DNA of 64,000 nucleotides from Vibrio sp. B1FLJ16 (GTDB lineage Bacteria; Pseudomonadota; Gammaproteobacteria; Enterobacterales; Vibrionaceae). Of this stretch, positions 11,899-22,164 are shown piece after piece. A program made the position numbers and the translations under genes. The notes under the pieces were generated by a model, which was given only the letters and a program-made list of their open reading frames with translations, was not told where the DNA came from and did not search any database. Within the stretch, counting starts at the first letter, position 1. The number at the start of each line of letters is the position of its first letter. The stretch spans positions 2,604,001-2,668,000 of the forward strand of contig NZ_HG992749.1 in assembly GCF_905175385.1 (NCBI RefSeq), read 5' to 3'.

Positions 11899-12098
11899 TT
11901 AACCTCAGCTCGGGATAAGAAAGTCTAATAAACTTAACTTTCATATAGTTAGTCAACTCAATGAGTCAGTGCAGCAATTTTTGATGGATAACAAGTCAAA
12001 ATCACAAGTCAATAGCGAGTCTATTGCGGTGATTTTAACGCAGTTAGGCGCTAAAAGGGCTGTGCTGACTGGCTTAAATTATCCCGAGCTGAGGTTAA
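11899..12098. mobile_element. 200-bp MITE-like element with 20-bp perfect terminal inverted repeats
   Basis: TTAACCTCAGCTCGGGATAA at 11899-11918 is repeated exactly in inverted orientation at 12079-12098. The 160 bp between them contain no transposase. One plus-strand frame runs open through the whole element (residues such as MDNKSKSQVN... NYPELR), which suggests an internally deleted insertion sequence. It fills the gap between the RDD terminator and the lptG stop codon, 7 bp away. The repeats begin with TTAA, so a target duplication cannot be defined with confidence. I do not recognise the parental IS. Confidence 0.75.
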
Positions 12099-12105
12099 CT
12101 ATTCT

Positions 12106-13176
12106 TTAAAGCTTTCTTCGCAGTAAAGAGACCGCGATAGCCAAGAACACTAAGCTAGGTGCCAGCGCACCAAATATCGGAGGAATACCGTATACCAGCG
12201 TCAAAGGGCCGAAGAACTCACTTGAGATATAGAAAGTAAAACCAGCCACAACTCCGGATAGCACCCTAGCCCCCATCGTTACACTACGCAGAGGTCCAAA
12301 TACAAAGGACAGCGCCATTAACATCATCACCGCGATAGAGATCGGCTGAGTCAGCTTACGCCAGAACGCCAGCTCATAGCGAGACGCGTCTTGTTCTGAT
12401 GCTTTCAAGTAACTCACGTAATCATGTAAACCACTCAGAGACAGCTCTTCCGGTTTCACCGTCACTACGGCAAGCTTGTCTGGTGCCAGCGACGTGTTCC
12501 AGTTCATTTGCTCTAAATCTTGCTTGGAGATGGCCGTTTCATTTTGCATATCAGTGATTTGGACATCTCGCATCAACCAGTTATTATCTTGTTGGTAGTC
12601 CACTTCTTCAGCAAAAATGACTTGCTGTAATTTCTTATCATCATCGAAACGCCACATATTCAACGCATAGAGCTTATCGTCTTCTACTTTACCGATAAAA
12701 ATAAAGTCATTGGCATCACGGGCCCAGACTCCTGCTCTGACAGAGACGATACTGCCTCCCGATATGGCAAACGTACGTAAGTCGCGAGCCATCTTCTGCG
12801 CTTCCGGAGCGCCCCACTGACCTAGAGCCATGACAATCAGCATCAGCGGAACAGCGGTTTTCAGTACTGAAGTGCCGATATCTAACTTAGAGACTCCCGC
12901 AGCCTGCATAACCACCAGCTCAGAGCTTGATGCCAGCATGCCCAGTCCAATCAGAGCACCCAGTAGTGCCGCCATTGGGAAAAACATCTCGATATCACGC
13001 GGAATACTTAACAATACAAAGTAAAGTGCGTGCGTAAGATCGTAGACGCCACGTCCGACTTTACGCAGCTGTTCTACGTATTTGATGATGCCAGATAAGC
13101 CAACGAATGTTGCCAAAACCAAGGTCGTAGTAGAAATAATGGTTCTACCAATATATAGGTCTAAGATTTTGAACAC
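12106..13176 (-). CDS. lptG: LPS export ABC permease LptG
   Basis: This 356-residue inner-membrane subunit of the LptB2FG transporter extracts lipopolysaccharide from the inner membrane and passes it to LptC and LptA. Transmembrane helices occupy residues 1-115 and 270-356, flanking a periplasmic beta-jellyroll domain, the normal YjgP/YjgQ layout. The start lies 3 bp after the lptF stop, so the two are translated as one operon in the fixed order lptF-lptG. The ATPase LptB is encoded 24 kb away at 36328. The stop codon is 7 bp from the MITE-like element, whose ends may also act as the transcript's 3' structure. Confidence 0.95.
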   Translation of the reverse strand: MFKILDLYIGRTIISTTTLVLATFVGLSGIIKYVEQLRKVGRGVYDLTHALYFVLLSIPRDIEMFFPMAALLGALIGLGMLASSSELVVMQAAGVSKLDIGTSVLKTAVPLMLIVMALGQWGAPEAQKMARDLRTFAISGGSIVSVRAGVWARDANDFIFIGKVEDDKLYALNMWRFDDDKKLQQVIFAEEVDYQQDNNWLMRDVQITDMQNETAISKQDLEQMNWNTSLAPDKLAVVTVKPEELSLSGLHDYVSYLKASEQDASRYELAFWRKLTQPISIAVMMLMALSFVFGPLRSVTMGARVLSGVVAGFTFYISSEFFGPLTLVYGIPPIFGALAPSLVFLAIAVSLLRRKL

Positions 13177-13179
13177 AGC

Positions 13180-14280
13180 TTACGCGAGCCTCTTCTTACG
13201 GAATTTTTCTTTCATTCTTCGGGCAGGAATACTGTCCATCATATTGGCCAGAACAGCCACTATCAGCAACATCACGTTAATCGGCCACATACCGACCACA
13301 GCTGGTATCGTGCTGTCTTCTAATGCTGATTTTGTCGCACTAATAGCAAGGAAATAAGCCAGATAAATCAGTATTGCAGGGCCCATTTTTGCGAAGCGTC
13401 CCTGACGCGGGTTAACAGCAGACAGAGGAATGACCAACATCGTTAACAGTGGAATACAGATAAACAATGAGATTCGCCATTGCAACTCTGCCTGCGCTTC
13501 CGGATCAGGATGACCAATTAAATCAGCCGTCGGGTAAGCTTCCCAATCCCTACCTTTTTTCTTCACTTTACGCTGGCCGATAAGCCCTTCGTACTCATCG
13601 AATTTAGTCACCATGTACTCGACGCGAGTCGGAATACCTTCGTATCGAGTCCCTTCTTTCATGGTAATGATCTGGCGACCATCTGACAGTTCCTTCACTT
13701 CTCCGGAAGAAGAAAACATCACACTAGGAAGGATTGAATCTCTCGGACGCATCTGAGCGACAAAAACATTACTTACCTTGCTGTTTTTAATATCATCAAT
13801 AAATACGACAGAAGAGCCGTCCGGTGTCCCCTGGAACTGGCCTTTCTGTAGCAGATCAACACTGTTTTCTGCTGCAACTTGCTCATAAAGTTGTTCAACC
13901 TTTTCTTGCGACCATGGGGATAACCACAAAGCGTTAAAAGCCGCGACACCTGAAGTGATCAATGCTAAGTAAAGCGCTGCCTGCACCAGAAACTTGTTCC
14001 CGATGCCCGTGGCGTTCATAACGACAATTTCGCTCTCCGCATACAAACGACCAAAAGTGATCAGTATCCCGATATACAAACTCAGCGGTAGCATTAATAA
14101 ACCCATTGCCGGCATGTTCAAACCAACAATAGAGAAGATCAATCCAGCCGGAATATCCCCGTCAGAAGCATCAGACAGTACGCTGATGAATTTCTGGCTC
14201 ACAAACACTAAAAAGAGTACGAAAAATATCGCAAATTGGCTCTTGAGTGTTTCGCGGATCAAATATCTAACAATAATCAC
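13180..14280 (-). CDS. lptF: LPS export ABC permease LptF
   Basis: This 366-residue partner of LptG has the same fold: membrane helices at both ends and a periplasmic jellyroll at about residues 125-265. The N-terminus (IIVRYLIRETLKSQ) is typical of LptF. The start is GTG with an AGGT nine bases upstream. It is divergent from pepA, the conserved arrangement in enterobacteria and vibrios. LptF and LptG are both essential for outer-membrane assembly. Confidence 0.95.
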   Translation of the reverse strand: MIIVRYLIRETLKSQFAIFFVLFLVFVSQKFISVLSDASDGDIPAGLIFSIVGLNMPAMGLLMLPLSLYIGILITFGRLYAESEIVVMNATGIGNKFLVQAALYLALITSGVAAFNALWLSPWSQEKVEQLYEQVAAENSVDLLQKGQFQGTPDGSSVVFIDDIKNSKVSNVFVAQMRPRDSILPSVMFSSSGEVKELSDGRQIITMKEGTRYEGIPTRVEYMVTKFDEYEGLIGQRKVKKKGRDWEAYPTADLIGHPDPEAQAELQWRISLFICIPLLTMLVIPLSAVNPRQGRFAKMGPAILIYLAYFLAISATKSALEDSTIPAVVGMWPINVMLLIVAVLANMMDSIPARRMKEKFRKKRLA

Positions 14281-14480
14281 GCTGAAATTACCTATACAAA
14301 ACTTGTTTTTTTGGTCGAATCACTATAGTTTCCCGTTGAACCATTTATTTTTTTAAAAATTATAAACTAAATGTTAGTCGCTTAATTAGCTCTGCATATG
14401 GGCCAAGAGCTAAACTTCAACAAGTAAGCACGCATTATCTAACATTTAGAGCAATTTGTCTTCAGGATGTAGGAGTACGC

Positions 14481-15989
14481 ATGGAGTTCAGTGTAAAAAG
14501 TGGCAGTCCAGAGAAACAACGTAGCGCTTGTATCGTTGTTGGTGTGTTTGAACCACGTCGCCTTTCTCCAGTAGCCGAGCAACTTGATAAAATCAGTGAC
14601 GGCTACATCAGTTCACTACTTCGCCGTGGTGATCTAGAGGGTAAACCGGGTCAGATGCTACTACTGCATCAAGTACCGGGTGTTTTGTCAGAGCGCGTTT
14701 TACTTGTCGGTTGCGGCAAGGAACGTGAACTAGGCGAGCGCCAGTACAAGGAAATCATTCAAAAGACGATCAGTACACTTAACGAAACAGGCTCTATGGA
14801 AGCGGTATGTTTCCTGACTGAACTGCACGTTAAAGGTCGTGATACTTACTGGAAAGTTCGCCAGGCAGTAGAAGCGACTAAAGATGGTCTTTACACATTT
14901 AACCAATTCAAGAGCGTTAAGCCAGAAACTCGCCGCCCACTGCGTAAGCTTGTTTTCAACGTCCCTACGCGTCGTGAATTGAACTTGGGTGAAAAAGCAA
15001 TCACTCATGGTCTTGCTATCTCGTCTGGCGTTAAAGCGTCAAAAGACTTAGGTAACATGCCTCCAAACGTTGCAAACCCAGCTTACCTAGCCTCTCAAGC
15101 TCGTCGCCTGGCAGACGACTACGAAACAGTCACCACTAAAATCATTGGTGAGCAAGAGATGGAAAAACTGGGCATGACATCGTACCTTGCAGTAGGTCGC
15201 GGTTCGAAAAACGAATCAATGATGTCTGTCATCGAGTACAAAGGTAATCCCGACTCAGATGCAAAACCAATCGTACTTGTCGGTAAAGGCCTGACTTTCG
15301 ATTCAGGCGGTATCTCTCTGAAACCTGGTGAAGGTATGGATGAGATGAAGTACGACATGTGTGGCGCTGCATCAGTATTCGGTACAATGAAAGCGTTAGC
15401 GAAACTCAATCTGCCAATCAACGTAATTGGTGTTCTGGCTGGCTGTGAGAACATGCCTGGCAGCAACGCTTACCGTCCGGGTGATATCTTAACAACCATG
15501 TCTGGTCAGACAGTTGAAGTGCTTAACACTGACGCTGAAGGCCGTCTGGTACTGTGTGACGCACTGACATACGTAGAACGTTTCGAACCGGATTGCGTTG
15601 TAGATGTTGCAACACTAACCGGTGCTTGTGTGATTGCACTTGGTCACCACATCAGCGGCGTAATTTCGAACCACAACCCTCTTGCTCACGAGCTTGTAAA
15701 CGCATCTGAGCAGGCAAGTGACCGTGCATGGCGTCTACCAATGGCAGACGAATACCATGAGCAGCTAAAGAGCCCGTTTGCTGATATGGCTAACATTGGC
15801 GGCCGTCCTGGTGGCACTATCACTGCGGGTTGTTTCTTGTCTAAGTTTGCCAAAAAGTACAACTGGGCACACCTTGACATCGCTGGTACCGCCTGGAAGT
15901 CAGGCGCAGCGAAAGGCTCAACAGGCCGTCCTGTCTCAATGCTTGTCCAATTCCTTTTGAACCGCAGCGGCCAAGAGACAGAAGAATAA
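14481..15989 (+). CDS. pepA: Leucyl aminopeptidase PepA
   Basis: This 502-residue cytosolic M17 metallo-aminopeptidase removes N-terminal residues from peptides, using two divalent metal ions. The signature NTDAEGRL lies at about residues 349-356, with [15 protein letters not shown] containing the metal-binding Lys and Asp. In E. coli PepA is also a DNA-binding protein acting in Xer recombination and carAB/pyrimidine regulation, which is of note because pyrBI is in the same window. The gene is divergent from lptFG, ends in a strong terminator at 16006-16033, and is followed by holC. Confidence 0.96.
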   Translation: MEFSVKSGSPEKQRSACIVVGVFEPRRLSPVAEQLDKISDGYISSLLRRGDLEGKPGQMLLLHQVPGVLSERVLLVGCGKERELGERQYKEIIQKTISTLNETGSMEAVCFLTELHVKGRDTYWKVRQAVEATKDGLYTFNQFKSVKPETRRPLRKLVFNVPTRRELNLGEKAITHGLAISSGVKASKDLGNMPPNVANPAYLASQARRLADDYETVTTKIIGEQEMEKLGMTSYLAVGRGSKNESMMSVIEYKGNPDSDAKPIVLVGKGLTFDSGGISLKPGEGMDEMKYDMCGAASVFGTMKALAKLNLPINVIGVLAGCENMPGSNAYRPGDILTTMSGQTVEVLNTDAEGRLVLCDALTYVERFEPDCVVDVATLTGACVIALGHHISGVISNHNPLAHELVNASEQASDRAWRLPMADEYHEQLKSPFADMANIGGRPGGTITAGCFLSKFAKKYNWAHLDIAGTAWKSGAAKGSTGRPVSMLVQFLLNRSGQETEE

Positions 15990-16005
15990 TTTCTGAACAA
16001 TATCG

Positions 16006-16033
16006 AAAAGGGCCGCAAGGCCCTTTTTTATTA
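16006..16033 (+). terminator. Terminator of pepA
   Basis: AAAAGGGCC/GGCCCTTTT with a GCAA loop and a T-run, 16 bases after the pepA stop. Confidence 0.9.
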
Positions 16034-16095
16034 TCTCCCTGCTCTTTATAAAGAGTCATAGGGTTAAAGGTTTCAGGACAAGACCAAGTGAGAGA

Positions 16096-16548
16096 ATGAT
16101 GCAAACCGCGACTTTCTACATCATTAAAGAAGATAGCCCACAAGCGCAAACTGCTGGCTTTAAAGAGTATGTGGTGTTTTTAGCTCAGCACTTTGCCCGC
16201 CAAGGCGCTAAAGTCTACCTGAACTGCAATGACAAAGCGCATGCAGAACAACTTGCGGAGATCTTCTGGCAAATTGATGCAGACAAGTTCATGGCGCATA
16301 ATCTCGTCGGTGAAGGGCCGAAATATGCCACCAATATCGAAATTGGTCACGAGGGTGTAAAGCCATCCTGGAATCGTCAGCTGATAATTAATTTGGCGGA
16401 AAATGAGACAACCTTTGCGAACAAGTTTGCTCAAGTGGTAGACTTCGTGCCCTGCGAAGAAAAAGCTAAACAGCTCGCAAGAGAAAGATATAAAATTTAC
16501 CGGCAAGCAGGTTACCAGCTGCAAACGATAGAAATTGAATATCCTTAA
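16096..16548 (+). CDS. holC: DNA polymerase III subunit chi
   Basis: This 150-residue protein is the chi subunit of the clamp loader complex, bridging psi/gamma to single-stranded DNA-binding protein at the replication fork. The opening TATFYIIKE and the acidic-aromatic core match HolC, and the length agrees with the family (about 147). Two adjacent ATG codons are possible starts (16096 or 16099). It lies between pepA and valS as in E. coli, though a pepA terminator and a 209-bp gap before valS suggest separate promoters. Confidence 0.9.
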   Translation: MMQTATFYIIKEDSPQAQTAGFKEYVVFLAQHFARQGAKVYLNCNDKAHAEQLAEIFWQIDADKFMAHNLVGEGPKYATNIEIGHEGVKPSWNRQLIINLAENETTFANKFAQVVDFVPCEEKAKQLARERYKIYRQAGYQLQTIEIEYP

Positions 16549-16757
16549 TGGTCAATCCTTATAGTTAAGCTCTCCCTATAGAGAGTTCACTTATAAAGAT
16601 TGACTAAGATTTACCATTAACCAGAATCCAACCTCTAAATAGTTGGGCTTAAAGTTAGGCAACAAACAAGCAAATCCCGATGAAAATACAGACGATATTT
16701 GATCAGTGTTTGCCAATGCAGTTAACGCCTCTATCAGTCCAAATATGACGAGCAAGA

Positions 16758-19625
16758 ATGAGCGCTATGGAAAAGACATACAACCCAACTTCAATCGAAC
16801 AAGCTCTGTATCAGACTTGGGAAGAAAAAGGCTACTTTAAGCCACACGGTGACACTACTAAAGAATCATACAGCATCATGATCCCGCCACCGAACGTCAC
16901 TGGTAGCCTGCATATGGGCCACGCGTTCCAGGATACGATCATGGATACTCTAATCCGCTGTGAGCGTATGAAGGGTAAAAACACCCTTTGGCAAGTAGGT
17001 ACGGACCACGCTGGTATCGCAACTCAAATGGTTGTTGAGCGTAAGATCGCTGCAGAAGAAGGCAAAACAAAACACGATTACGGTCGTGAAGCTTTCATCG
17101 ACAAAATCTGGGAATGGAAAGGCGAATCTGGCGGCACTATCACCAAGCAGCTTCGTCGTCTTGGCGCATCTGTAGACTGGGATCGTGAGCGCTTTACGAT
17201 GGACGATGGCCTATCTAACGCCGTTCAGGAAGTGTTCGTACGTCTATACGAAGACGATCTAATCTACCGCGGTAAACGTCTGGTTAACTGGGATCCAAAG
17301 CTACACACAGCTATCTCAGACCTAGAAGTAGAGAACAAAGACACTAAAGGCAACATGTGGCACTTCCGCTACCCATTAGCAGACGGCGTTAAAACAGCAG
17401 ATGGCAAAGACTACATCGTTGTTGCAACGACTCGTCCAGAGACCATGCTGGGTGATACGGGTGTTGCAGTTAACCCAGAAGATCCACGTTACAAAGATCT
17501 TATAGGTAAAGAAATCATCCTTCCTATCGTTGATCGTCGCATCCCTATCGTGGGCGATGAGCACGCCGATATGGAAAAAGGTACTGGCTGTGTGAAAATC
17601 ACACCTGCGCACGACTTCAACGACTACGAAGTGGGTAAGCGCCACCAGCTACCAATGATCAACATTCTGACTTTCGACGCAAACATCCGTGACGCGGCTG
17701 AAGTATTCAACACAAACGGCGAAGCAAGCGACGCCTACAGCTCTGAACTTCCAGCGAAATACCACAACATGGAACGTTTTGCGGCGCGTAAAGCTATCGT
17801 TGCTGATTTCGACGAACTAGGCCTGCTTGAAGAAGTGAAAGATCACGATCTACAAGTTCCTTACGGTGACCGTGGTGGCGTGGTTATCGAGCCAATGCTA
17901 ACTGACCAATGGTACGTACGTACTGCACCTTTGGCGAAAACAGCAGTTGAAGCAGTAGAAAACGGCGACATCCAGTTCGTGCCTAAGCAATACGAAAACA
18001 TGTACTTCTCTTGGATGCGTGACGTTCAGGATTGGTGTATCTCTCGTCAGTTATGGTGGGGTCACCGCATCCCAGCTTGGTACGACAACCAAGGTAATGT
18101 TTACGTAGGTCGCACGGAAGAAGAAGTTCGTAGCAACAACAACCTAGAATCAGTGATTGAACTGCACCAAGACGAAGATGTACTGGATACCTGGTTCTCT
18201 TCTGCACTATGGACATTCGGTACTCAAGGTTGGCCAGAACAAACTGACGATCTGAAAGTATTCCACCCTTCAGACGTACTAGTCACTGGTTTCGACATCA
18301 TCTTCTTCTGGGTTGCGCGCATGATCATGATGACCATGCACTTCGTGAAAGACGAAAATGGCAAGCCACAAGTACCATTCAAAACCGTTTACGTGACAGG
18401 TCTGATCCGTGACGAAAACGGCGATAAGATGTCGAAGTCGAAAGGTAATGTCCTTGATCCAATCGACATGATCGATGGTATCGACCTAGAGTCTCTAGTT
18501 GAGAAGCGCTGTGGCAACATGATGCAGCCTCAGCTAGCGAAGAAGATCGAGAAGAACACACGTAAGACGTTTGAAAACGGTATCGAAGCATACGGTACTG
18601 ACGCACTGCGTTTCACGCTTGCTGCAATGGCATCAACAGGTCGCGATATCAACTGGGATATGAAGCGTCTTGAAGGCTACCGTAACTTCTGTAACAAACT
18701 ATGGAACGCTAGCCGTTACGTAATGATGAACACAGAAGAGCAAGATTGTGGCTTCAATGGCGGTGAGATTGAATACTCACTAGCGGACAAGTGGATTGAA
18801 TCTCAGTTTGAACTGACAGCGAAAGCGTTCAACAACCATATCGACAACTTCCGTCTGGATATGGCGTCTAACACGCTTTACGAATTCATCTGGAACCAAT
18901 TCTGTGACTGGTACCTGGAACTGACTAAACCTGTTCTGTGGAAAGGCACTGACGCACAGCAACGTGGTACTCGCCGTACACTAATCACGGTTCTTGAGAA
19001 GACTCTACGTCTGGCTCACCCGGTGATCCCTTACATCACAGAAACTATCTGGCAAAGCATCAAGCCGCTAGTTGACGGTGTAGAAGGTGAGACAATTATG
19101 GTTCAGGCTCTTCCTCAATTCGACGAAGCGAACTTCAACCAGGAAGCGCTAGACGATATCGAGTGGGTGAAAGCGTTCATCACCAGCATCCGTAACCTAC
19201 GAGCTGAGTACGACATCAACCCGGGCAAACCTCTTGACGTTATGCTCAAAGCAGCAAGCGAACAAGATGCCGCTCGCCTTGAAGCGAACAAGCAAGTGCT
19301 GATGTCTCTGGCTAAGCTGGAAGCAGTACGCGTTCTTGTAACAGGTGAGGAAACTCCTGCGTGTGCAACAGCACTGGTTGGTAAGTCTGAGCTGATGATC
19401 CCAATGGCGGGTCTTATCGACAAAGACGCAGAACTTGCTCGTCTTGATGGCGAGATCAAGAAAACACACGGCGAGATCAAGCGTATCGAAGGCAAACTAG
19501 GTAACGAAGGCTTCGTAGCGAAAGCACCTGAAGCGGTTGTTGCAAAAGAGCGTGAGAAGCTTGAAGGTTACAAAGAGACCTTGGCTAAACTAGAAGAGCA
19601 GAAGACCACTATCGCGGCTCTTTAG
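16758..19625 (+). CDS. valS: Valyl-tRNA synthetase
   Basis: This 955-residue class I aminoacyl-tRNA synthetase charges tRNA-Val. The HIGH signature appears as HMGH (residues 52-55) and KMSKS is at 557-561. The editing (CP1) domain with [15 protein letters not shown] is between them, and the C-terminal coiled coil spans the last 65 residues or so. A start at the third codon downstream (MEKTYNP, 16767) aligns with the E. coli N-terminus and is equally possible. A strong terminator follows at 19686. Confidence 0.97.
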   Translation: MSAMEKTYNPTSIEQALYQTWEEKGYFKPHGDTTKESYSIMIPPPNVTGSLHMGHAFQDTIMDTLIRCERMKGKNTLWQVGTDHAGIATQMVVERKIAAEEGKTKHDYGREAFIDKIWEWKGESGGTITKQLRRLGASVDWDRERFTMDDGLSNAVQEVFVRLYEDDLIYRGKRLVNWDPKLHTAISDLEVENKDTKGNMWHFRYPLADGVKTADGKDYIVVATTRPETMLGDTGVAVNPEDPRYKDLIGKEIILPIVDRRIPIVGDEHADMEKGTGCVKITPAHDFNDYEVGKRHQLPMINILTFDANIRDAAEVFNTNGEASDAYSSELPAKYHNMERFAARKAIVADFDELGLLEEVKDHDLQVPYGDRGGVVIEPMLTDQWYVRTAPLAKTAVEAVENGDIQFVPKQYENMYFSWMRDVQDWCISRQLWWGHRIPAWYDNQGNVYVGRTEEEVRSNNNLESVIELHQDEDVLDTWFSSALWTFGTQGWPEQTDDLKVFHPSDVLVTGFDIIFFWVARMIMMTMHFVKDENGKPQVPFKTVYVTGLIRDENGDKMSKSKGNVLDPIDMIDGIDLESLVEKRCGNMMQPQLAKKIEKNTRKTFENGIEAYGTDALRFTLAAMASTGRDINWDMKRLEGYRNFCNKLWNASRYVMMNTEEQDCGFNGGEIEYSLADKWIESQFELTAKAFNNHIDNFRLDMASNTLYEFIWNQFCDWYLELTKPVLWKGTDAQQRGTRRTLITVLEKTLRLAHPVIPYITETIWQSIKPLVDGVEGETIMVQALPQFDEANFNQEALDDIEWVKAFITSIRNLRAEYDINPGKPLDVMLKAASEQDAARLEANKQVLMSLAKLEAVRVLVTGEETPACATALVGKSELMIPMAGLIDKDAELARLDGEIKKTHGEIKRIEGKLGNEGFVAKAPEAVVAKEREKLEGYKETLAKLEEQKTTIAAL

Positions 19626-19685
19626 CCTCCAGAGTTAAAACGGAATGTAAATACTTCTGCTCTTAAATAAGAAAGCAAAAAAATC

Positions 19686-19717
19686 AAAAGGTTGGTCAAT
19701 ATGACCAACCTTTTTTG
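19686..19717 (+). terminator. Terminator of valS
   Basis: AAAGGTTGGTC/GACCAACCTTT hairpin followed by T6. Confidence 0.92.
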
Positions 19718-19848
19718 TATCGATTAATTCAAGAAAAAAATCTCATTAATAGTTTTTACCTATCACATTAATATTTATTGCCGAGTAGCGCAAATGAGAA
19801 TTATTATTGATAATATATTCATCGAAACAAACAAGATGAGTAATTATC

Positions 19849-20253
19849 ATGAAAAAGACACTAACTTTCGCAGCCTTGCATTTTACTATCGCTTTTAGTG
19901 TCGCTTACCTGCTTACTGGCGACATTCTAATTGGTAGTTTAATTGCCATGATCGAACCTTCAGTAAATACGGTCGCTTTCTACTTTCATGAAAAAGCATG
20001 GGCAAACATTCCAGCGCTTAAAGCTCGCCAGACCATGACCAAGCTAAAAACAGCAAGCTTCGCAACCGTTCATTTTAGCGTTGCTTTCACTGTGGTTTAT
20101 CTACTCACTGGTGACGCATTTATCGGTGGTGTAATGGCGATGCTTGAGCCAAGTCTGAACACTGTCGCTTACTACTTCCACGAGAAAGTTTGGTTACGTA
20201 AGTCAGCAAACCAAATGTCAGTACCTCATTTTGGATTGCATCGACACGCCTAA
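19849..20253 (+). CDS. DUF2061 protein with internal duplication
   Basis: This 134-residue membrane protein is made of two DUF2061 units in tandem. Unit 1 (residues 1 to about 52) and unit 2 (about 67-118) share HF-AF-V-YLLTGD, a hydrophobic stretch, then M-EPS-NTVA-YFHEK-W. Each unit predicts two short membrane helices. Function is unknown. The start has an ATG preceded by weak A/T-rich sequence, and the gene ends in its own terminator at 20265. It is monocistronic. Confidence 0.8.
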   Translation: MKKTLTFAALHFTIAFSVAYLLTGDILIGSLIAMIEPSVNTVAFYFHEKAWANIPALKARQTMTKLKTASFATVHFSVAFTVVYLLTGDAFIGGVMAMLEPSLNTVAYYFHEKVWLRKSANQMSVPHFGLHRHA

Positions 20254-20264
20254 TCACCATATAT

Positions 20265-20289
20265 TGAGCCCTTATCGGGCTCATTTTTG
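20265..20289 (+). terminator. Terminator of the DUF2061 gene
   Basis: TGAGCCC/GGGCTCA with a five-base loop and T5. Confidence 0.9.
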
Positions 20290-20299
20290 TAGGCAAAGC

Positions 20300-20794
20300 A
20301 TGGAACAAATAGCACACTTCACTCTCCGCTCTCTCACACCAAAAGATAACCCAAACATAGCAAGCGTCATTCGTCAGGTCTCAGCAGAGTATGGACTCAC
20401 CGCTGACAAAGGCTATGGCGTGGCAGACCCAACGCTTGATGACATGTATTCTGTCTACAACCAACAAGGCGCAGCGTATTGGGTGATTGAGCACAATGGT
20501 GTGATCGTTGGTGGTGGAGGTTTTGCGCCACTGGCAGGAGAACCTAACATGTGCGAGCTGCAAAAGATGTACTTCTTGCCACAAACTCGTGGACACGGGC
20601 TGGCCAAACGTATTGTGGCTCTGAGTCTGCAATTAGCAAAGCAACTTGGTTATCAGAAGTGTTATTTGGAAACCACCGAGTGCTTAAAAGAAGCAATTGG
20701 TTTGTATGAGAAGTTAGGTTTTGAGCATCTAGATGCCCCGCTTGGACAAACAGGGCATGATGCGTGTGAAGTGGTAATGCTCAAATCGCTGTGA
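20300..20794 (+). CDS. GNAT family N-acetyltransferase
   Basis: This 164-residue cytosolic acetyltransferase has the GNAT fold. The acetyl-CoA binding loop is visible as [10 protein letters not shown] (about residues 99-108), with the preceding strand ELQKMYFLP. The C-terminal [10 protein letters not shown] helix is also typical. The substrate cannot be told. I chose ATG 20300 because the longer frame would begin inside the upstream gene and read through its terminator. It is convergent with the GH2-like gene at 20803, only 8 bp away and with no obvious shared terminator. Confidence 0.82.
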   Translation: MEQIAHFTLRSLTPKDNPNIASVIRQVSAEYGLTADKGYGVADPTLDDMYSVYNQQGAAYWVIEHNGVIVGGGGFAPLAGEPNMCELQKMYFLPQTRGHGLAKRIVALSLQLAKQLGYQKCYLETTECLKEAIGLYEKLGFEHLDAPLGQTGHDACEVVMLKSL

Positions 20795-20802
20795 AGATAG
20801 TT

Positions 20803-21603
20803 TTAAATGACCAGATGGGTAACACAGAGCTCTTGGCTTAATGCAACTGAAAAGTTTTGACTTTGCCCGTCTAACTCAACCGACAACTGATACAGATCGC
20901 GAGGATCAGGATTACTAACATCCGCATATTTTGGCGCATCAATCTGAAACAACGCACTGGCATGATCCGCACGAACATCAATTGGAATATGGTAAGTCAT
21001 GCCGTTGAATTTAACCTTTGCTGCAACCAGACCAGGAGCAAATGTCTGATAGTAAAAATCAACTTTAAACTCACAACCGCCACCGTGATGCCAGATCTGT
21101 TCTGTAGCGACTCTGTCTAAACGGACATTACGAATAAACTGCAGGTAAGGCACCTGCCACACGCCCATCCGTTCATCACTTTTCTTGTACTCTTGATTGT
21201 TAAGAGTACACAGATCTGGCTGATGTTCCTCAAGAAGTAAATCCTCTTCTTCCTCCAGGAACAATATCTCGAAACGGTTACGCCCCATCTGCATAAAGGG
21301 ACGAATATCTTTTTTATATACGTTCTGGGTCCCATCACAGTCAAACAGTGCTACACCGTTCAAGCGCACTTCAGCATGATAGTCCACGCCGCCTAGTACT
21401 ATTTCTACAGCAGGAAATGCCAGCATGGACTCATCCACTTCAATATCGTGCATCAGATGCCACTCTTGCTGACAAATAGCCTCTTCCGTCAGCTCATCCG
21501 GCAGGGCCTGACTTAAAGGAGCAGGAAAAGTGATGTCATCTTGAGGGATGGAGAGATCCGTCAGTGGAGAGACTTGCCATAAACCGGCGAGTGATTGTTG
21601 CAT
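20803..21603 (-). CDS. Orphan GH2-type sugar-binding domain protein
   Basis: This 266-residue protein resembles the N-terminal galactose-binding-like (jelly-roll) domain of glycoside hydrolase family 2 enzymes: SLAGLWQV at the start, then VEIVLGGVDYHAEVRLNGVALFDCDG (as separate strands) and a following GRNRFEILFLEEEEDLL segment. The catalytic TIM barrel of GH2 is absent, since the whole protein is little longer than the binding domain. There is no signal peptide. It may be a carbohydrate-binding or regulatory protein; the function is not known to me. It is a single gene. Confidence 0.65.
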   Translation of the reverse strand: MQQSLAGLWQVSPLTDLSIPQDDITFPAPLSQALPDELTEEAICQQEWHLMHDIEVDESMLAFPAVEIVLGGVDYHAEVRLNGVALFDCDGTQNVYKKDIRPFMQMGRNRFEILFLEEEEDLLLEEHQPDLCTLNNQEYKKSDERMGVWQVPYLQFIRNVRLDRVATEQIWHHGGGCEFKVDFYYQTFAPGLVAAKVKFNGMTYHIPIDVRADHASALFQIDAPKYADVSNPDPRDLYQLSVELDGQSQNFSVALSQELCVTHLVI

Positions 21604-21705
21604 ATGAACCTTGAGCTAGATCAACTTTCCAGCATTATAGGGAAAGAGCTTTGATAAACTCAACGTTAATTACTGGCTAAGCACCTGGTTATCATTTTCA
21701 GGACA

Positions 21706-21735
21706 CAAAAAAACCAGCGATACACGCTGGCTTTC
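21706..21735 (-). terminator. Terminator of rraB
   Basis: Minus-strand CCAGCG/CGCTGG stem followed by T7, 16 bases after the rraB stop. Confidence 0.9.
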
Positions 21736-21750
21736 TCAGAAATTCATCGA

Positions 21751-22164
21751 TTACTCTTCGTCTTCATCTTCGTCAGGGTAAAGCGCGTCTTCGCCTTCGT
21801 AATAGGTACCCCAACCGTCATAGATGATGTCATACTTTTCAGCAAGGTGAACCAGCTTTTCAACCTGAGCATCAATCGCTTCAGCATCTAGCGCAGACTC
21901 CATGGTCGCATCACAGCAAAGTAGCTTATTGCCGTCTTCATCTTCGGTTTCTTCTGCTTCAAGTACTTCAAAGCCCATCTTAAATGCTTCAACTACCGCT
22001 TTTTCCAGCGTAGCAAAATCTTCAGCAAACAGGTGGTGCTCAATTTCATACAATGAATCCGGATCGCTGCCATCCTCTAACAATGCTGCGATGATATCGC
22101 GAGTATCTTCTTTTTGAATCTCAATTAATTCTTCTACTGACAGATATTCATCTTCGTGAGACAT
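21751..22164 (-). CDS. rraB: Ribonuclease E inhibitor RraB
   Basis: This 137-residue very acidic protein (RraB/YjgD family) binds RNase E and dampens degradosome RNA turnover. The C-terminus is a poly-acidic tail. The central [21 protein letters not shown] and the downstream DGWGTYYEG are characteristic of the family. It has its own terminator and no operon partner. In E. coli yjgD lies near argI, matching the arc/arg genes next door here. Confidence 0.9.
   Translation of the reverse strand: MSHEDEYLSVEELIEIQKEDTRDIIAALLEDGSDPDSLYEIEHHLFAEDFATLEKAVVEAFKMGFEVLEAEETEDEDGNKLLCCDATMESALDAEAIDAQVEKLVHLAEKYDIIYDGWGTYYEGEDALYPDEDEDEE

Noticed and set aside
11973..12108. Small protein gene inside the MITE-like element starting at MDNKSKSQ
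   Set aside because: The open frame passes through both inverted repeats and has no ribosome binding site; more likely a remnant of a transposase-type gene.
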